Origin: Ilumatobacteraceae bacterium
GTDB lineage: Bacteria; Actinomycetota; Acidimicrobiia; Acidimicrobiales; Ilumatobacteraceae
DNA length: 40,079 bases
Assembly: GCA_022843125.1 (NCBI GenBank)
Contig: JALHOG010000048.1
Location: forward strand, 1-40,079
Direction of reading: 5' to 3'
Shown here: positions 1 to 8,183 of the stretch, one piece after another
How the letters are laid out: the number at the start of each line of letters is the position of its first letter
Numbering within the stretch: position 1 is the first letter of the stretch
Position numbers and translations under genes: made by a program
Notes under the pieces: model-generated
What the model was told of the DNA's origin: nothing
The model's database searches: none
Seen by the model: the letters and a program-made list of their open reading frames with translations, nothing else

Positions 1-433
1 GAAGCTCGGCGTGTTGGAACACATCCTCGAGCCCGAGACGTTCCCCGAGCTGTACGGCGACGTGTACCACAAGGTGCGGATCAACTACTACCCGCCCCGC
101 GGCGACAACAAGGAGGGCTGGGACAACATCGACATCTTCGGCTGGCTCGGGTACCCGATGCAGATCAAGGTCGACTTCCTGTGCCGCGACTCGATCCTCG
201 CAGCACCGCTCGCGCTCGACCTCGTGCTGTTCTCCGACCTCGCCCAGCGCGCGGGTCTGGGCGGCATCCAGGAGTGGCTGAGCTTCTACTACAAGGCGCC
301 GATGGTGGCGCCGGGGCTGTATCCCGAGCACGACGTGTTCATCCAGCTCACCAAGCTGAAGAACACGCTGCGCTGGATGATGGGCGAGGAGCAGATCACC
401 CATCTCGGCCGCGAGTACTACGAAGACATGTGA
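1..433 (+). CDS. ino1: myo-inositol-1-phosphate synthase, C-terminal part (5'-truncated by window)
   Basis: The open frame runs in from the window edge, so only about the last 144 residues are visible. Ino1 converts glucose-6-phosphate to inositol-3-phosphate using NAD, the first step towards mycothiol and phosphatidylinositol in actinobacteria. Seen: GWDNIDIFGWLGYPMQIKV, then FLCRDSILAAPLALD, GIQEWLSFYYKAPM and PEHDVFIQLTKLKNTLRWMM, the characteristic C-terminal blocks of the actinobacterial/archaeal-type enzyme, ending in THLGREYYEDM. The stop at 431-433 is followed by a strong hairpin (562-605). The GTG at 11 is an internal codon, not a start. A mycothiol link fits with mscR further along the window. 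Confidence 0.93.
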   Translation, partial: KLGVLEHILEPETFPELYGDVYHKVRINYYPPRGDNKEGWDNIDIFGWLGYPMQIKVDFLCRDSILAAPLALDLVLFSDLAQRAGLGGIQEWLSFYYKAPMVAPGLYPEHDVFIQLTKLKNTLRWMMGEEQITHLGREYYEDM

Positions 434-561
434 GAACACCGTCATTCGGTGAACTCCGGTCAAGTATCCGCAAAGCGGCTCAACCAGGCCTCGATCGTGC
501 CGATGCGTGAGGTGCCCCCGATGCGTCGGTCGATTCCGCCCGAGCGACGCAGATGAGCAGT

Positions 562-605
562 GTGATCCGGTCGGGGCCGATTCCGCCCGGCCCCGACTGG
601 ATCAC
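562..605. terminator. bidirectional terminator-like hairpin between ino1 and the cyclo-ligase gene
   Basis: Arms 562-579 and 588-605 form an 18-bp GC-rich stem (one G.T pair) around an 8-nt loop. It lies between two convergent genes (ends at 433 and 609). A weaker 5-bp hairpin (437-451) sits directly behind ino1. No U-tract follows, which is usual in high-GC actinobacteria. Apart from these the 175-nt gap shows nothing. Confidence 0.7.
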
Positions 606-608
606 CGC

Positions 609-1118
609 TCAGCTCCCTTTGGTTCCCGATTCGCCGCCGCCGGCTTCGGTGATCACGAGGTCGAGCTGCACGTCGTGGTCTTCCGTCGGCAGATCGTCGA
701 CGAGCTGCGCTGCGAATCCCACACCGATCGTGGTGGCCGTCGGCGCCAACCGGGCGAGGACCCGGTCGTACCAGCCGCCGCCCTGGCCGAGGCGACGCCC
801 GTCGGTCGTGAAGGCGAGGCCCGGCACAACGGCGACATCGACCAGGTCGAGATCGGTCGGCTCGGCTGCGGTCGGTGTGGGGTCGGGCACGATCACGCGT
901 TTGCCGCCTCGATGACACCACGCGACGAAGTCGGCGACATCGGGCTCACCGGGGACGGCGTCGTACACCATCACCACGCGAGCCGAACGCACCGCCGGCA
1001 ACCGCTCGAGCTGGGCCCGGATGCTGGCTGACCGCTCGGGCTGGTCGTCGACCGCCCGCCGGACCGACCGCATCGACGAGCGCAGAGCCCGTTTCGCCTC
1101 GTTCGCCACCGCATCCAT
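609..1118 (-). CDS. 5-formyltetrahydrofolate cyclo-ligase family protein
   Basis: A 169-residue protein of the MTHFS family, which uses ATP to turn 5-formyl-THF into 5,10-methenyl-THF (folate one-carbon pool, cytosol). Seen: basic N-terminal helix (KRALRSSMRSVRR), the ADFVAWCHRGGKRVIVPD block, and the family signature RRLGQGGGWYDRVLARL that contacts substrate phosphate and folate, then GVGFAAQLVDDLPTEDHDVQLD. Length is at the short end of normal (about 180-200). The ATG at 1118 is chosen because a TACGCT box lies 6 nt upstream (leaderless layout). It is divergent from the flavin reductase with only 65 bp between the starts. Confidence 0.88.
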   Translation of the reverse strand: MDAVANEAKRALRSSMRSVRRAVDDQPERSASIRAQLERLPAVRSARVVMVYDAVPGEPDVADFVAWCHRGGKRVIVPDPTPTAAEPTDLDLVDVAVVPGLAFTTDGRRLGQGGGWYDRVLARLAPTATTIGVGFAAQLVDDLPTEDHDVQLDLVITEAGGGESGTKGS

Positions 1119-1126
1119 CGCGCCGC

Positions 1127-1132
1127 AGCGTA
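1127..1132 (-). promoter_or_regulatory. -10 box (TACGCT) of cyclo-ligase gene, leaderless layout
   Basis: TACGCT on the minus strand ends 6 nt before the ATG at 1118, so transcription would begin at or next to the start codon. No Shine-Dalgarno sequence is present. Confidence 0.6.
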
Positions 1133-1169
1133 CGGCGCCCCGAGCGCGGGCGCCCGGCGTCCCAGCGCC

Positions 1170-1175
1170 TACAGT
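1170..1175 (+). promoter_or_regulatory. -10 box (TACAGT) of flavin reductase gene, leaderless layout
   Basis: TACAGT lies 8 nt before the ATG at 1184, on the other side of the same 65-bp divergent intergenic region. Confidence 0.6.
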
Positions 1176-1183
1176 CGGCGGCG

Positions 1184-1699
1184 ATGTCCGACAGCGCCGC
1201 CTTCGATTCCAAGCAGTTCCGCACGGTGTTGGGCCACTTCCCCACCGGCGTCACGATCGTCACCGGGATGGAGGACGACACGCCGGTCGGCTTCACGATC
1301 GGGTCGTTCACCTCGGTGTCGCTCGACCCGCCGATGGTCGGCTTCCTCCCGCAGACGAACAGCGCCACGTGGGCCGCGATGGCCCCTGCCGGCCGCTTCT
1401 GCGTGAACGTGCTCTCGCGCGACCAAGTCGACCTGTGCTGGAAGTTCGCGAAGAGCGACCACGACTCGTCCCGCTTCGACGGCGTGGCGTGGCGCCCCGG
1501 CCCGACCGGGTCACCGATCGTCGAGCGCGCCGTCGCGTGGATCGACTGCGAGGTCGAGGACGTCTACGAGATGGGTGACCACTACTTCGTGCTCGGGCGC
1601 GTCGTCGCGCTCGAAGCCGACGCCAACAATGACGGCGACGGACCCCACCCGCTGCTGTTCTTCAAGGGCACGCTCGGCGGGTTCGCCGCCGAAGGCTGA
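1184..1699 (+). CDS. flavin reductase-like domain protein (FMN-binding split barrel)
   Basis: A 171-residue protein of the HpaC/flavin-reductase family, which reduces FMN or FAD with NAD(P)H, usually for a partner monooxygenase. Seen: SKQFRTVLGHFPTGVTIVTG, then VGFTIGSFTSVSLDPPMVGF, FCVNVLSRDQ, WIDCEVEDVYEMGDHYFVLGRV and PLLFFKGTLGGF, which are the blocks of the family in order and at full length. The frame is open upstream as far as 875, but the ATG at 1184 matches the family N-terminus and has a -10 box 8 nt upstream. No monooxygenase gene is adjacent, so the partner is unknown. Confidence 0.88.
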   Translation: MSDSAAFDSKQFRTVLGHFPTGVTIVTGMEDDTPVGFTIGSFTSVSLDPPMVGFLPQTNSATWAAMAPAGRFCVNVLSRDQVDLCWKFAKSDHDSSRFDGVAWRPGPTGSPIVERAVAWIDCEVEDVYEMGDHYFVLGRVVALEADANNDGDGPHPLLFFKGTLGGFAAEG

Positions 1700-1743
1700 G
1701 CGCTCGCGGCCGCTCGGGCGTCGCGGCCCGGCAAACTGTCACG

Positions 1744-2148
1744 ATGCGGACACCGGACCGTCGTACCGTCGCCATCGCAGCCGGCCTCGACGTCCTCGCC
1801 GTTCTGGTGTTCGTCGTGATCGGGCGACGCAACCACGAGCAGGGCAACGCGCTCGACGCGACCATCGAGACCGCACTCCCGTTCCTGCTGGGCCTCGCGG
1901 TCGCATGGGGCGCCACGAGGGCGTGGCGCCGGCCGACGGCGATGCTCACGGCGATCGCCATCTGGCCGGTGACGGTGCTGGTCGGGATGCTGCTGCGGCG
2001 ATGGCTGTTCGACGGCGGTACCGCAGCGTCGTTCGTCATCGTCGCCACGCTGTTCCTCGGGGCGTGCTTTGTCGGTTGGCGCACGGCATACCGCCTCCGC
2101 GAGCGGACAGCCAGGTCACATCAGCCGCAGGTCGCCCTCGACCGCTGA
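1744..2148 (+). CDS. DUF3054 family membrane protein
   Basis: A 134-residue integral membrane protein with about four hydrophobic segments (roughly residues 8-26, 42-60, 66-84, 92-112) and a charged C-terminal tail. The DVLAVLVFVVIGRRNHEQG start and the P(F/L)LxGLAVAWGATRAWRRP block match DUF3054, a family common in actinobacteria with no known function. It follows the flavin reductase by 44 bp and could be cotranscribed. It ends 16 bp from the convergent chemoreceptor gene. Confidence 0.75.
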   Translation: MRTPDRRTVAIAAGLDVLAVLVFVVIGRRNHEQGNALDATIETALPFLLGLAVAWGATRAWRRPTAMLTAIAIWPVTVLVGMLLRRWLFDGGTAASFVIVATLFLGACFVGWRTAYRLRERTARSHQPQVALDR

Positions 2149-2164
2149 ACCGCCTCCGCGTCGG

Positions 2165-3142
2165 TCAGCGATGGTCGCTCGACGACTGCATCGTGGCCTG
2201 CCGGGCGAAGACCTCGGCCAGCGTGGCCTGCTCCTCGACGGCGGCTGCGATCTGCGACGAGTTGTGCTGCACCGTGTTGGTGAGCCCGGTCATCTGGCCG
2301 AGCGAGTTGCGCATGTCGGCCGCCTCCTGCTGGAGGGCACGCACCGACTTGCGGATGTTCTCGGTGGCGCGGTCTGTCTCGTTCGCGAGTTCCTTCACCT
2401 CGCCGGCGACGACGGCGAAGCCCCGACCAACGTCGCCCGCGCGGGCGGCCTCGATGGTGGCGTTGAGTGCCAGCAGGTTGGTCTGCTCGGCGACGCTCGC
2501 GATGAAGTCGACGACCTGGTCGATCTCGGCGAGACGGTCGTTCAGCCGCTCCATCAGGCGATTGGCGTCGTTCACCGCTCCCGTCGCCTGTTCGGCGACA
2601 TTCACCGACTCGGCCGCGGACGACGCGATCTCCGACATCGAGAGCTGCATGTCGGACACCGCCTGCGCGACGACCTCGGCCATCGCAGCTGCGTTCTCCT
2701 GTGTCCTCACGAACTCGGTGATGATCGACCAGTTGACCATCGCACCCACGAACGTGCCGCTCGCATCGTGCAACGCCTCGACGTTGAGCTCCACCCACTC
2801 CTCGCCGAGCATGAACCGGGCCCGGTGCGGCAGGTTGGACGGGTCGCTCAAGAGGCGCCGCTGGTGCATCGGCTGCTTGTGGAAGATGTCGATCGACGAC
2901 CCGAGCACGCGGTCGGGTGAGACCGGCAGGAGGTGGGCGATCTTGTGCAACGTCCGTCGAGAGGCCTCGTTCATGTACCGGATGTTGAAATCCGTGTCGG
3001 CGAACATGACGTTCGCGGCGGCACGTTCGAGCATCGACGGCAGCAGCGCTGCGATGTCGAGTCCGGTCGGCGCTTCGGTGGTCTTCGGGCGCGTGAGCAG
3101 CTTCATGGAGGCGGACCGTCCGGCGCATGTCCGCCCACGCAT
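2165..3142 (-). CDS. soluble PAS-domain methyl-accepting chemotaxis protein
   Basis: About 325 residues from the ATG at 3142 (other candidates: TTG 3145, ATG 3106). An N-terminal PAS-like sensor (about 40-150, with [18 protein letters not shown]) is followed by an MCP signalling domain. The hairpin tip is recognisable in [20 protein letters not shown] and [18 protein letters not shown]. No transmembrane helix or HAMP domain is present, so this is a cytoplasmic receptor. Chemoreceptors pass signals to CheA/CheW arrays, but none of the other chemotaxis genes is in the window. It may instead feed a non-motility pathway. Start choice is uncertain because none has a good ribosome site or -10 box. 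Confidence 0.85.
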   Translation of the reverse strand: MRGRTCAGRSASMKLLTRPKTTEAPTGLDIAALLPSMLERAAANVMFADTDFNIRYMNEASRRTLHKIAHLLPVSPDRVLGSSIDIFHKQPMHQRRLLSDPSNLPHRARFMLGEEWVELNVEALHDASGTFVGAMVNWSIITEFVRTQENAAAMAEVVAQAVSDMQLSMSEIASSAAESVNVAEQATGAVNDANRLMERLNDRLAEIDQVVDFIASVAEQTNLLALNATIEAARAGDVGRGFAVVAGEVKELANETDRATENIRKSVRALQQEAADMRNSLGQMTGLTNTVQHNSSQIAAAVEEQATLAEVFARQATMQSSSDHR

Positions 3143-3175
3143 CAAGGAGAATTCATCTTCTTCATCGAATCCTGA

Positions 3176-3562
3176 TCAGCTGGCGGCCGCCACGACGGCG
3201 ATCTCCATCCGCCACTCCGGGCGTGCCAGCGCAGGCACCGTCACCAGGGTCGATGCAACCCGTCGGCCACCGAGGAACGCGTCGCGCTCGGCCATCACGG
3301 GCGGCAACTCCTCCCCCACGACCACATACGTCGTCACCGACACGACGTCGGGCGGGCCCATGCCGGCACTGACGAGCATGGCGCCGATGTTCGACCACAC
3401 GGTGCGGGCCTGATCGGCGATCCCGTCGGGCACCGTCCCGTCAGCCGCGATCGGCACCACACCGGACGTGTGCAGCCATCGTGCGGCGCCCTCCGTGAGG
3501 ATCGCGTGGGCGTAGTTCGCTGCGGGCGGGGCGATGGAATCGGGGCGGATCTCACGATGCAC
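3176..3562 (-). CDS. RidA family protein
   Basis: A 128-residue Rid-family (YjgF/YER057c/UK114) protein. Members hydrolyse reactive enamine/imine intermediates made by PLP enzymes. Seen: WLHTSGVVPIAADG near the N-terminus, QARTVWSNIGAMLVSAGMGP in the middle, VVSVTTYVV and the C-terminal ALARPEWRMEIAVVAA, in which the Arg-x-x-x-x-(I/V)-(E) region of the active-site cleft is present. The GTG at 3562 gives the normal family length; a near-consensus box (GACACT) lies 6 nt upstream. It is divergent from the adenylate kinase, 27 bp between starts. The much longer open frame that continues upstream on this strand (to 5986) is antisense to three good genes and is not real. Confidence 0.85.
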   Translation of the reverse strand: MHREIRPDSIAPPAANYAHAILTEGAARWLHTSGVVPIAADGTVPDGIADQARTVWSNIGAMLVSAGMGPPDVVSVTTYVVVGEELPPVMAERDAFLGGRRVASTLVTVPALARPEWRMEIAVVAAAS

Positions 3563-3589
3563 CCGATCAGTGTCGCGCGCCGTGCCACC

Positions 3590-4261
3590 ATGGACCCCGT
3601 GCGCAAGTACGTGATCATGGGCGTCCAGGGCAGCGGCAAGGGGACGCAGGCCAAGTTGCTCGCGGCCCGCTACGACCTGGTGCACCTCAGCGTCGGCGAC
3701 ATCTTCCGCTGGCACGTGCAGTTCCACACCAAGCTCGGCGCCCAGGTCAAGCGGGTCGTTGCCACCGGTGAGCTCGTCGGCGACGACCTGGTCGCATCGG
3801 TCGTCCAGGAGCGGCTCGCCCTGCACGACTGGAACTACGGCTTCGTCGTCGACGGCTTTCCACGCAACGTTGCCCAGGCCGAGTTCTTCCTCGAGAGCTA
3901 TGACATCGACGGTGTGATCAATCTGCTCCTCCCCGACGACGAGGTGGAACGCCGGGTGCTGTCGCGCCGGCTGTGTTCGCAATGCGGCCTCGACTACAAC
4001 CTCATCGCCCACCGGCCGCATGAGGAGGATCGCTGCGACGTGTGCGGGGGCCGGCTCGTGCTGCGCTCGGACGACAACCCCGAGGCGCTCGCCAACCGGC
4101 TCCGCGACTACCACGCCAAGACGAAGCCAGTGATCGAACTGTTCGAGCGCAAGGAGTTCGTCGTCTCGATCGATGCCACCCCGGCGAAGGACGCGATCCA
4201 CAACGAGATCGTGCGCCGACTCGAACTTCCCGAACACCAGCCTGCCGCGCCGACCCCGTAG
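3590..4261 (+). CDS. adk: adenylate kinase-type nucleoside monophosphate kinase with zinc-finger lid
   Basis: A 223-residue kinase that interconverts ATP + AMP and 2 ADP. Seen: P-loop GVQGSGKGTQAKLL, HLSVGDIFR, GFVVDGFPRN (NMP binding), then a long-form LID holding CSQC and CDVC pairs (Cys4 zinc site), and NRLRDYHAKTKPVIELF. The usual actinobacterial adk lies beside secY in the ribosomal cluster. This copy, next to an aldolase-like gene, may therefore be a second, paralogous enzyme; the rest of the genome would decide. The ATG at 3590 is used; a GTG at 3599 is the alternative. The stop codon overlaps the -10 box of the next gene. Confidence 0.85.
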   Translation: MDPVRKYVIMGVQGSGKGTQAKLLAARYDLVHLSVGDIFRWHVQFHTKLGAQVKRVVATGELVGDDLVASVVQERLALHDWNYGFVVDGFPRNVAQAEFFLESYDIDGVINLLLPDDEVERRVLSRRLCSQCGLDYNLIAHRPHEEDRCDVCGGRLVLRSDDNPEALANRLRDYHAKTKPVIELFERKEFVVSIDATPAKDAIHNEIVRRLELPEHQPAAPTP

Positions 4262-4264
4262 CAT
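4259..4264 (+). promoter_or_regulatory. -10 box (TAGCAT) of the class II aldolase-like gene
   Basis: TAGCAT starts at the TAG stop of the kinase gene and ends 6 nt before the ATG at 4271, a leaderless arrangement inside an otherwise operon-like junction. Confidence 0.45.
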
Positions 4265-4270
4265 CGCCGC

Positions 4271-5095
4271 ATGGCGATGACCGACGACACCCGCGCCGAG
4301 ACCCCGTCGATCGACGGCCAGGCGCTCACGCCGAAAGACCTCACGTTCCCCCAGCAGGAGACGTTCGAGTCGGTGGCCGACGAGCGCATCCATCGCAAGG
4401 CGAAACTCGCCGGTGCGCTGCGCATCTTCGGTCGCCTCGGGTTCGGCGAGGGGGTCGCCGGCCACATCACAGTGCGCGATCCCGAGTTCCCCGATCACTT
4501 CTGGGTCAACCCGTTCGGCATGAGCTTCCGGCACATCCGGTCGAGTGATCTGCTCCTCGTCAATCACCATGGCGAGGTCGTGGTCGGTTCGCAGCCGGTC
4601 AACCGCGCTGCGTTCGTGCTGCACTCGGCGATCCACCAGGCCCGCCCCGACGTCATCGCAGCCGCCCACGCCCACTCGGTGCACGGCAAGGCGTTCAGCT
4701 CGCTCGGCATCCCCCTCGCGCCGATCACCCAGGACGCCTGCGCGTTCTACAACGACCACACCCTCATCGCCGAACAGGGCGGCGCTGTGGTGTTCGAGAT
4801 CGAGGCCGGTCGCGAGTTCGCGTCGAAGTTCCCCACCGGCAAGATGGCGATCCACCAGAACCACGGGTTGTTCACGGTCGGCAGCACCGTCGACGAGGCG
4901 GCGTTCTGGTTCATCACCGGCGAGCGTTCGTGCCAGGCCCAGTTGCTGGCGATGGCCGCCGGGACGCCGCACGAGATCCGCCACGAGTACGCCCAGTACA
5001 CGCTGGAGCAGACGGGGTTCCCGTTTGCGGGCTGGTTCAGCTTCCAGCCGCTGTGGCAGGAGATCTGCCGAACCGACCCCGACCTGTTCGACTGA
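4271..5095 (+). CDS. class II aldolase/adducin family protein
   Basis: A 274-residue protein of the class II aldolase/adducin fold, whose members are zinc-dependent aldolases or dehydratases of small sugars or hydroxy acids. Seen: FGEGVAGHITVRDPEFPDHFWVNPFG near residue 55-80, HSAIHQARPDVIAAAHAHSVHG (the HxH zinc ligands) and KMAIHQNHGLFTVG with the third His. The N-terminal 35 residues are a variable lead-in. Substrate cannot be read from sequence; this subgroup is often annotated simply as 'class II aldolase'. The stop is 12 nt before the EamA gene, so an enzyme plus transporter unit is likely. Confidence 0.88.
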   Translation: MAMTDDTRAETPSIDGQALTPKDLTFPQQETFESVADERIHRKAKLAGALRIFGRLGFGEGVAGHITVRDPEFPDHFWVNPFGMSFRHIRSSDLLLVNHHGEVVVGSQPVNRAAFVLHSAIHQARPDVIAAAHAHSVHGKAFSSLGIPLAPITQDACAFYNDHTLIAEQGGAVVFEIEAGREFASKFPTGKMAIHQNHGLFTVGSTVDEAAFWFITGERSCQAQLLAMAAGTPHEIRHEYAQYTLEQTGFPFAGWFSFQPLWQEICRTDPDLFD

Positions 5096-5107
5096 GGTCG
5101 GTTCATC

Positions 5108-5998
5108 ATGGCCGCCACCGGCGGTCGGGTCGATCGCCTCGCCTCCGCCGCGCCGCCCGAGACGCTGTTCCTGATCTCGGCGATCTCGCAGTACATCGGC
5201 GCCGCCATCGCGATCTCGGTGTTCGATCAGGTCGCGCCGGAGACGGTCACCTGGTTCAGGGTGATCGGAGCGGCCGTTGCCCTGCTGGTGGTGTCGCCCG
5301 GGTTCCGCCACGGATGGACACGCCGCCAGTTGCTCGGCACGGCCGTGTTCGGCATCGCCACTGCGCTCATGAACCTGTTCTTCTATCTCGCCATCGCGCG
5401 GATCGATCTCGGCAAGAGCGTCGCGATCGAGTTCATCGGACCGATCGCTGTCGCAGCGGCGACGACGCGCACCCCTCGCAACGCCGGCGCGCTCGCGCTC
5501 GCGGTGATCGGGGTGGTGACCCTGGGCGGCGTCGAGATCGCCGACGAACCGCTGGGCGTGCTCTTCATCCTGCTCGCCTCGGCGCTGTGGGCGACGTACA
5601 TCGTCGTGGGGGCGCGCGTGGCGTCGGCGAACCGTGGCGTCGCGGGTCTCGGCGTCGGGTTGGCGATCGGGGCGCTCGTGCTGACCCCGATCGGTGCCCC
5701 GTCGAGCGGGCCGGTCTGGGTGTCGCCGATGCTGCTCCTGCTCTGCTGTGCCACGGGCGTGTTCTCCAACGCCATCGGCTACGGCATCGACCAGCACGTG
5801 CTGCGGCGCATCCCGATCCGACGATTCTCGGTGCTGCTCGCCCTGCTCCCGGTGACGGCGCTCGTCGTCGGCTGGGTGGCCCTCGGCCAGGAACCAAGTG
5901 CGCTCGACCTGATCGGGATGGGGCTCGTCCTCGCGGGTGTCGCGATCCAGGAGCGCGACGAGATCGTGATCACCGAACCGTCTCAACCTTTCGGGTGA
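5108..5998 (+). CDS. EamA family (DMT superfamily) transporter, RhtA-like
   Basis: A 296-residue polytopic membrane protein with about ten hydrophobic segments arranged as two EamA repeats (roughly residues 18-145 and 150-285). Seen: WFRVIGAAVALLVVSPGF, LFFYLAIARIDLGKSVAIEF and, in the second half, LASALWATYIVVGARVAS. Family members export amino acids or other metabolites. An ACTGAGG stretch about 9 nt before the ATG can serve as ribosome site. Ends in a convergent junction with the dioxygenase gene, separated by a hairpin (6023-6072). Confidence 0.85.
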   Translation: MAATGGRVDRLASAAPPETLFLISAISQYIGAAIAISVFDQVAPETVTWFRVIGAAVALLVVSPGFRHGWTRRQLLGTAVFGIATALMNLFFYLAIARIDLGKSVAIEFIGPIAVAAATTRTPRNAGALALAVIGVVTLGGVEIADEPLGVLFILLASALWATYIVVGARVASANRGVAGLGVGLAIGALVLTPIGAPSSGPVWVSPMLLLLCCATGVFSNAIGYGIDQHVLRRIPIRRFSVLLALLPVTALVVGWVALGQEPSALDLIGMGLVLAGVAIQERDEIVITEPSQPFG

Positions 5999-6022
5999 AC
6001 GTGCCGATCAAGGCTCCGAGTC

Positions 6023-6072
6023 GGCGCCGGCCGGATCGGAGGCGGGAACCTTGGAGCGGTCCGGCCGGTGCC
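6023..6072. terminator. candidate terminator hairpin between convergent EamA and TauD-like genes
   Basis: Arms 6023-6035 and 6060-6072 can form 13 bp (one G.T pair) around a 24-nt loop. It lies in the 91-nt gap between genes ending at 5998 (+) and 6090 (-). The long loop makes it less certain than the other hairpins. Confidence 0.45.
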
Positions 6073-6089
6073 GTCTGCTCACGCCACCG

Positions 6090-6944
6090 TCAGGCCGCAG
6101 CGCCGATCGTGGTCCGGTGCAGCAACCGTTCGTAGCCTTCGTAGCCACCCGTCGCCCGATGCAGGAGCGACCGGTTGTCCCACATGACGAGCATGTCGGG
6201 CTCCCAGCGGTGGCGGTACACGAACTCGTCGCGCGTCTGCCACGCGTACAGCTCGAACAGCAGGCTGCGCGCCGCGTCGTCGGGCATGCCGTCGACACCG
6301 ATGATGTAGCCGATGCACCCGAAGACGCCCGGCCGACCGGTCTCCGGGTGATCACGGATGATCGGGTGGAGCTGAGTCGCCATCGCCGCGTCCGACGGAC
6401 GGATCGCCATGCTCCGATCGGTCTGCAAATCGGCGGTGCCGTACATGCCGTCCGGTGCGTAGCCGCCGCGAGCGGAATGGATCGCGAGTCGGCCGTCCAG
6501 CCTGCGGCGCAGCTCGGCCGGCATCGCGTCGAGCGCCGCGTGTTGATCGGCGAACCACGTGTCACCGCCCGCCGGCGGGATCGTGATGCCGAGCAGGCAC
6601 GTGCCAGCGGGTGGGCGCTCCTGGAAGCTCCAGTCGCTGTGCCAGTTCTCTGCGAAGAGCGACGAGGTCTCGTCGGCGCGGCGACGCACGGCGATGACAT
6701 GCTCGCGGCCATCGATCGGGGCGATGAACGGGTCGTCCCCGAACGGCCCGAACGCACGGGTGAAGCGCTCGAGATCGTCATCGGTCATCGGTTGCGCAGG
6801 GAACGACAGGACATGGTGTTCGAGCCAGGCGGCCCTGAGTTCGGCGATCACCCCGCCATCGAGCGGCTCACGCAGGTTCACCCCCGTGACACGCGCGCCA
6901 CAAACCCGTCCCGACGGTTCGATCACCATCCCCACATCCGTCAC
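6090..6944 (-). CDS. TauD/TfdA family Fe(II)/2-oxoglutarate dioxygenase
   Basis: A 284-residue enzyme of the TauD/TfdA family, which couples 2-oxoglutarate decarboxylation to hydroxylation of a substrate, often releasing sulfite or aldehyde. Seen: NWHSDWSF with metal ligands His102 and Asp104, and the distal His262 in WDNRSLLHRA followed by Arg273/Arg277 in YERLLHRTTI for 2-oxoglutarate. The third metal ligand and co-substrate arginines are thus intact. The start overlaps the aminotransferase stop by 4 nt (ATGA), so the two are translationally coupled. Substrate unknown. Confidence 0.88.
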   Translation of the reverse strand: MTDVGMVIEPSGRVCGARVTGVNLREPLDGGVIAELRAAWLEHHVLSFPAQPMTDDDLERFTRAFGPFGDDPFIAPIDGREHVIAVRRRADETSSLFAENWHSDWSFQERPPAGTCLLGITIPPAGGDTWFADQHAALDAMPAELRRRLDGRLAIHSARGGYAPDGMYGTADLQTDRSMAIRPSDAAMATQLHPIIRDHPETGRPGVFGCIGYIIGVDGMPDDAARSLLFELYAWQTRDEFVYRHRWEPDMLVMWDNRSLLHRATGGYEGYERLLHRTTIGAAA

Positions 6945-8131
6945 GCGAGTGCGTTGCCGAGCACGGCGGCGGCTGCGGCCACACCCGAGCCGCCCACCGG
7001 GGCGCCCATCGAGATCAAGGCGGCCTCGACCGTGCCGAGCACCCCGAGCACCATCGGCGCGTTGACGTGCCCCATGTGCGCGATCCGGAACCCGCTGCCG
7101 ACGAGATCACCGAGGCCGACGCCGAGCGTCACCCCACAGCGCTCCTTGCAGATCGCGCTGAGCGCGCGCGGGTCGACCGATCCGGATCGGATGGTGGTGA
7201 CCGGGTCGCCCTGCTCGGACGGCTCGGACGCGTACAGCGACAGCCCGTTGGGCGCCGACCACGTCGTGACGGCGGCCCGCACCGCGCCTGCGAGCGCTCG
7301 ATGCCGAGCCCACCGCTGCTCGAGACCCTCCTCGGCGATCATGCGCAACGCCTCGACCATCGCGAAGACGTGCGGCACGGGCGGCGTGCCGCAGAAGCGG
7401 AGATAGTGCGGACCGTCGAGCGCGCGCTGTGTCCAGTCCCAGTAACGGGTGCGCATGCCGGCGGTCGAGTGTGCGGCCATCGCCCGCTCACCGGCCCACA
7501 CGAGGCCGAGCCCCGGCGGCGTCATGAGCCCCTTCTGCGACGCGCCGACCGTCACGTCGACACCCCACATGTCCATCTCGTACCGCTCGCACCCGAGCGA
7601 CGCGATGCAGTCGACCATCAGCAGCGCCGGATGGTCGGCTGCGTCGAGGGCGGCCCGGATCGCGGGCACGTCGTTGCGGACCGACGACGCGGTGTCGACA
7701 TGCGCGAGGAGCACCGCCTTGATGCTGCGCCGGGTGTCGGTGGCGAGCCGGTCGGCGACGGCAGCCGGGTCGATCGCCCGCCCGGGCGCCGACACCATCA
7801 TCTCCACCTCGAGCCCGTTGAACGTGGCCATCTCCGCCCACACGGTCGCGAACATGCCGCACTCGAGCACGAGCACGCGATCACCGCTCGACAACGTGTT
7901 GCTCAGCGCCATCTCCCACGCGGCGTGCCCGTTGCCGATCGCCACGAACGCTCGGCTCGCTGTCCGGGCGATCCCGGGCAGCACCTCGAAGAGCTCGTCC
8001 GTGGTGGGAAGCAGATCACCCGAGTAGATGTCGGGCATGGGCTTCGCCATCGCCTGCAGGACGCGATACGGAACGACGGAGGGGCCAGGGATCGCAGCGA
8101 TCTCCGGGCCGTGGGCGAGCGAGAGGGTCAC
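6941..8131 (-). CDS. class V aminotransferase (alanine-glyoxylate type)
   Basis: A 396-residue PLP enzyme of fold type I, subgroup of alanine/serine-glyoxylate aminotransferases. Seen: IPGPSVVPYRVLQAM start, GNGHAAWEMALSNTL (cofactor phosphate region), MVDCIASLGCERYEMD with Asp174 contacting the pyridine nitrogen, GASQKGLMTPPGLG with Lys200 as Schiff-base lysine, and FRIAHMGHVNAPMVLGVLG near the C-terminus. Start GTG 8131 has a near-consensus CAGACT box 7 nt upstream. Overlaps the downstream dioxygenase by 4 nt. Together with the hydratase-like gene upstream it suggests breakdown of an amino compound through a keto acid. Confidence 0.88.
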   Translation of the reverse strand: MTLSLAHGPEIAAIPGPSVVPYRVLQAMAKPMPDIYSGDLLPTTDELFEVLPGIARTASRAFVAIGNGHAAWEMALSNTLSSGDRVLVLECGMFATVWAEMATFNGLEVEMMVSAPGRAIDPAAVADRLATDTRRSIKAVLLAHVDTASSVRNDVPAIRAALDAADHPALLMVDCIASLGCERYEMDMWGVDVTVGASQKGLMTPPGLGLVWAGERAMAAHSTAGMRTRYWDWTQRALDGPHYLRFCGTPPVPHVFAMVEALRMIAEEGLEQRWARHRALAGAVRAAVTTWSAPNGLSLYASEPSEQGDPVTTIRSGSVDPRALSAICKERCGVTLGVGLGDLVGSGFRIAHMGHVNAPMVLGVLGTVEAALISMGAPVGGSGVAAAAAVLGNALA

Positions 8132-8183
8132 AGCGCCGAGTCTGGCAGCGCCGCCTCGCTCGACCGCGACCCGGACGTCGCGG

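Noticed and set aside
1575..3413. A 612-codon plus-strand open frame across DUF3054 and the chemoreceptor
   Set aside because: It is out of frame with the flavin reductase and DUF3054 genes and antisense to a clear MCP; composition is Ser/Arg-rich with no recognisable domain.
3176..5986. A 936-codon open frame on the minus strand
   Set aside because: Only its last 128 codons (RidA) resemble a protein. The rest is antisense to the adenylate kinase, aldolase and EamA genes, Arg/Asp/Glu/His-rich, and a typical high-GC shadow frame.
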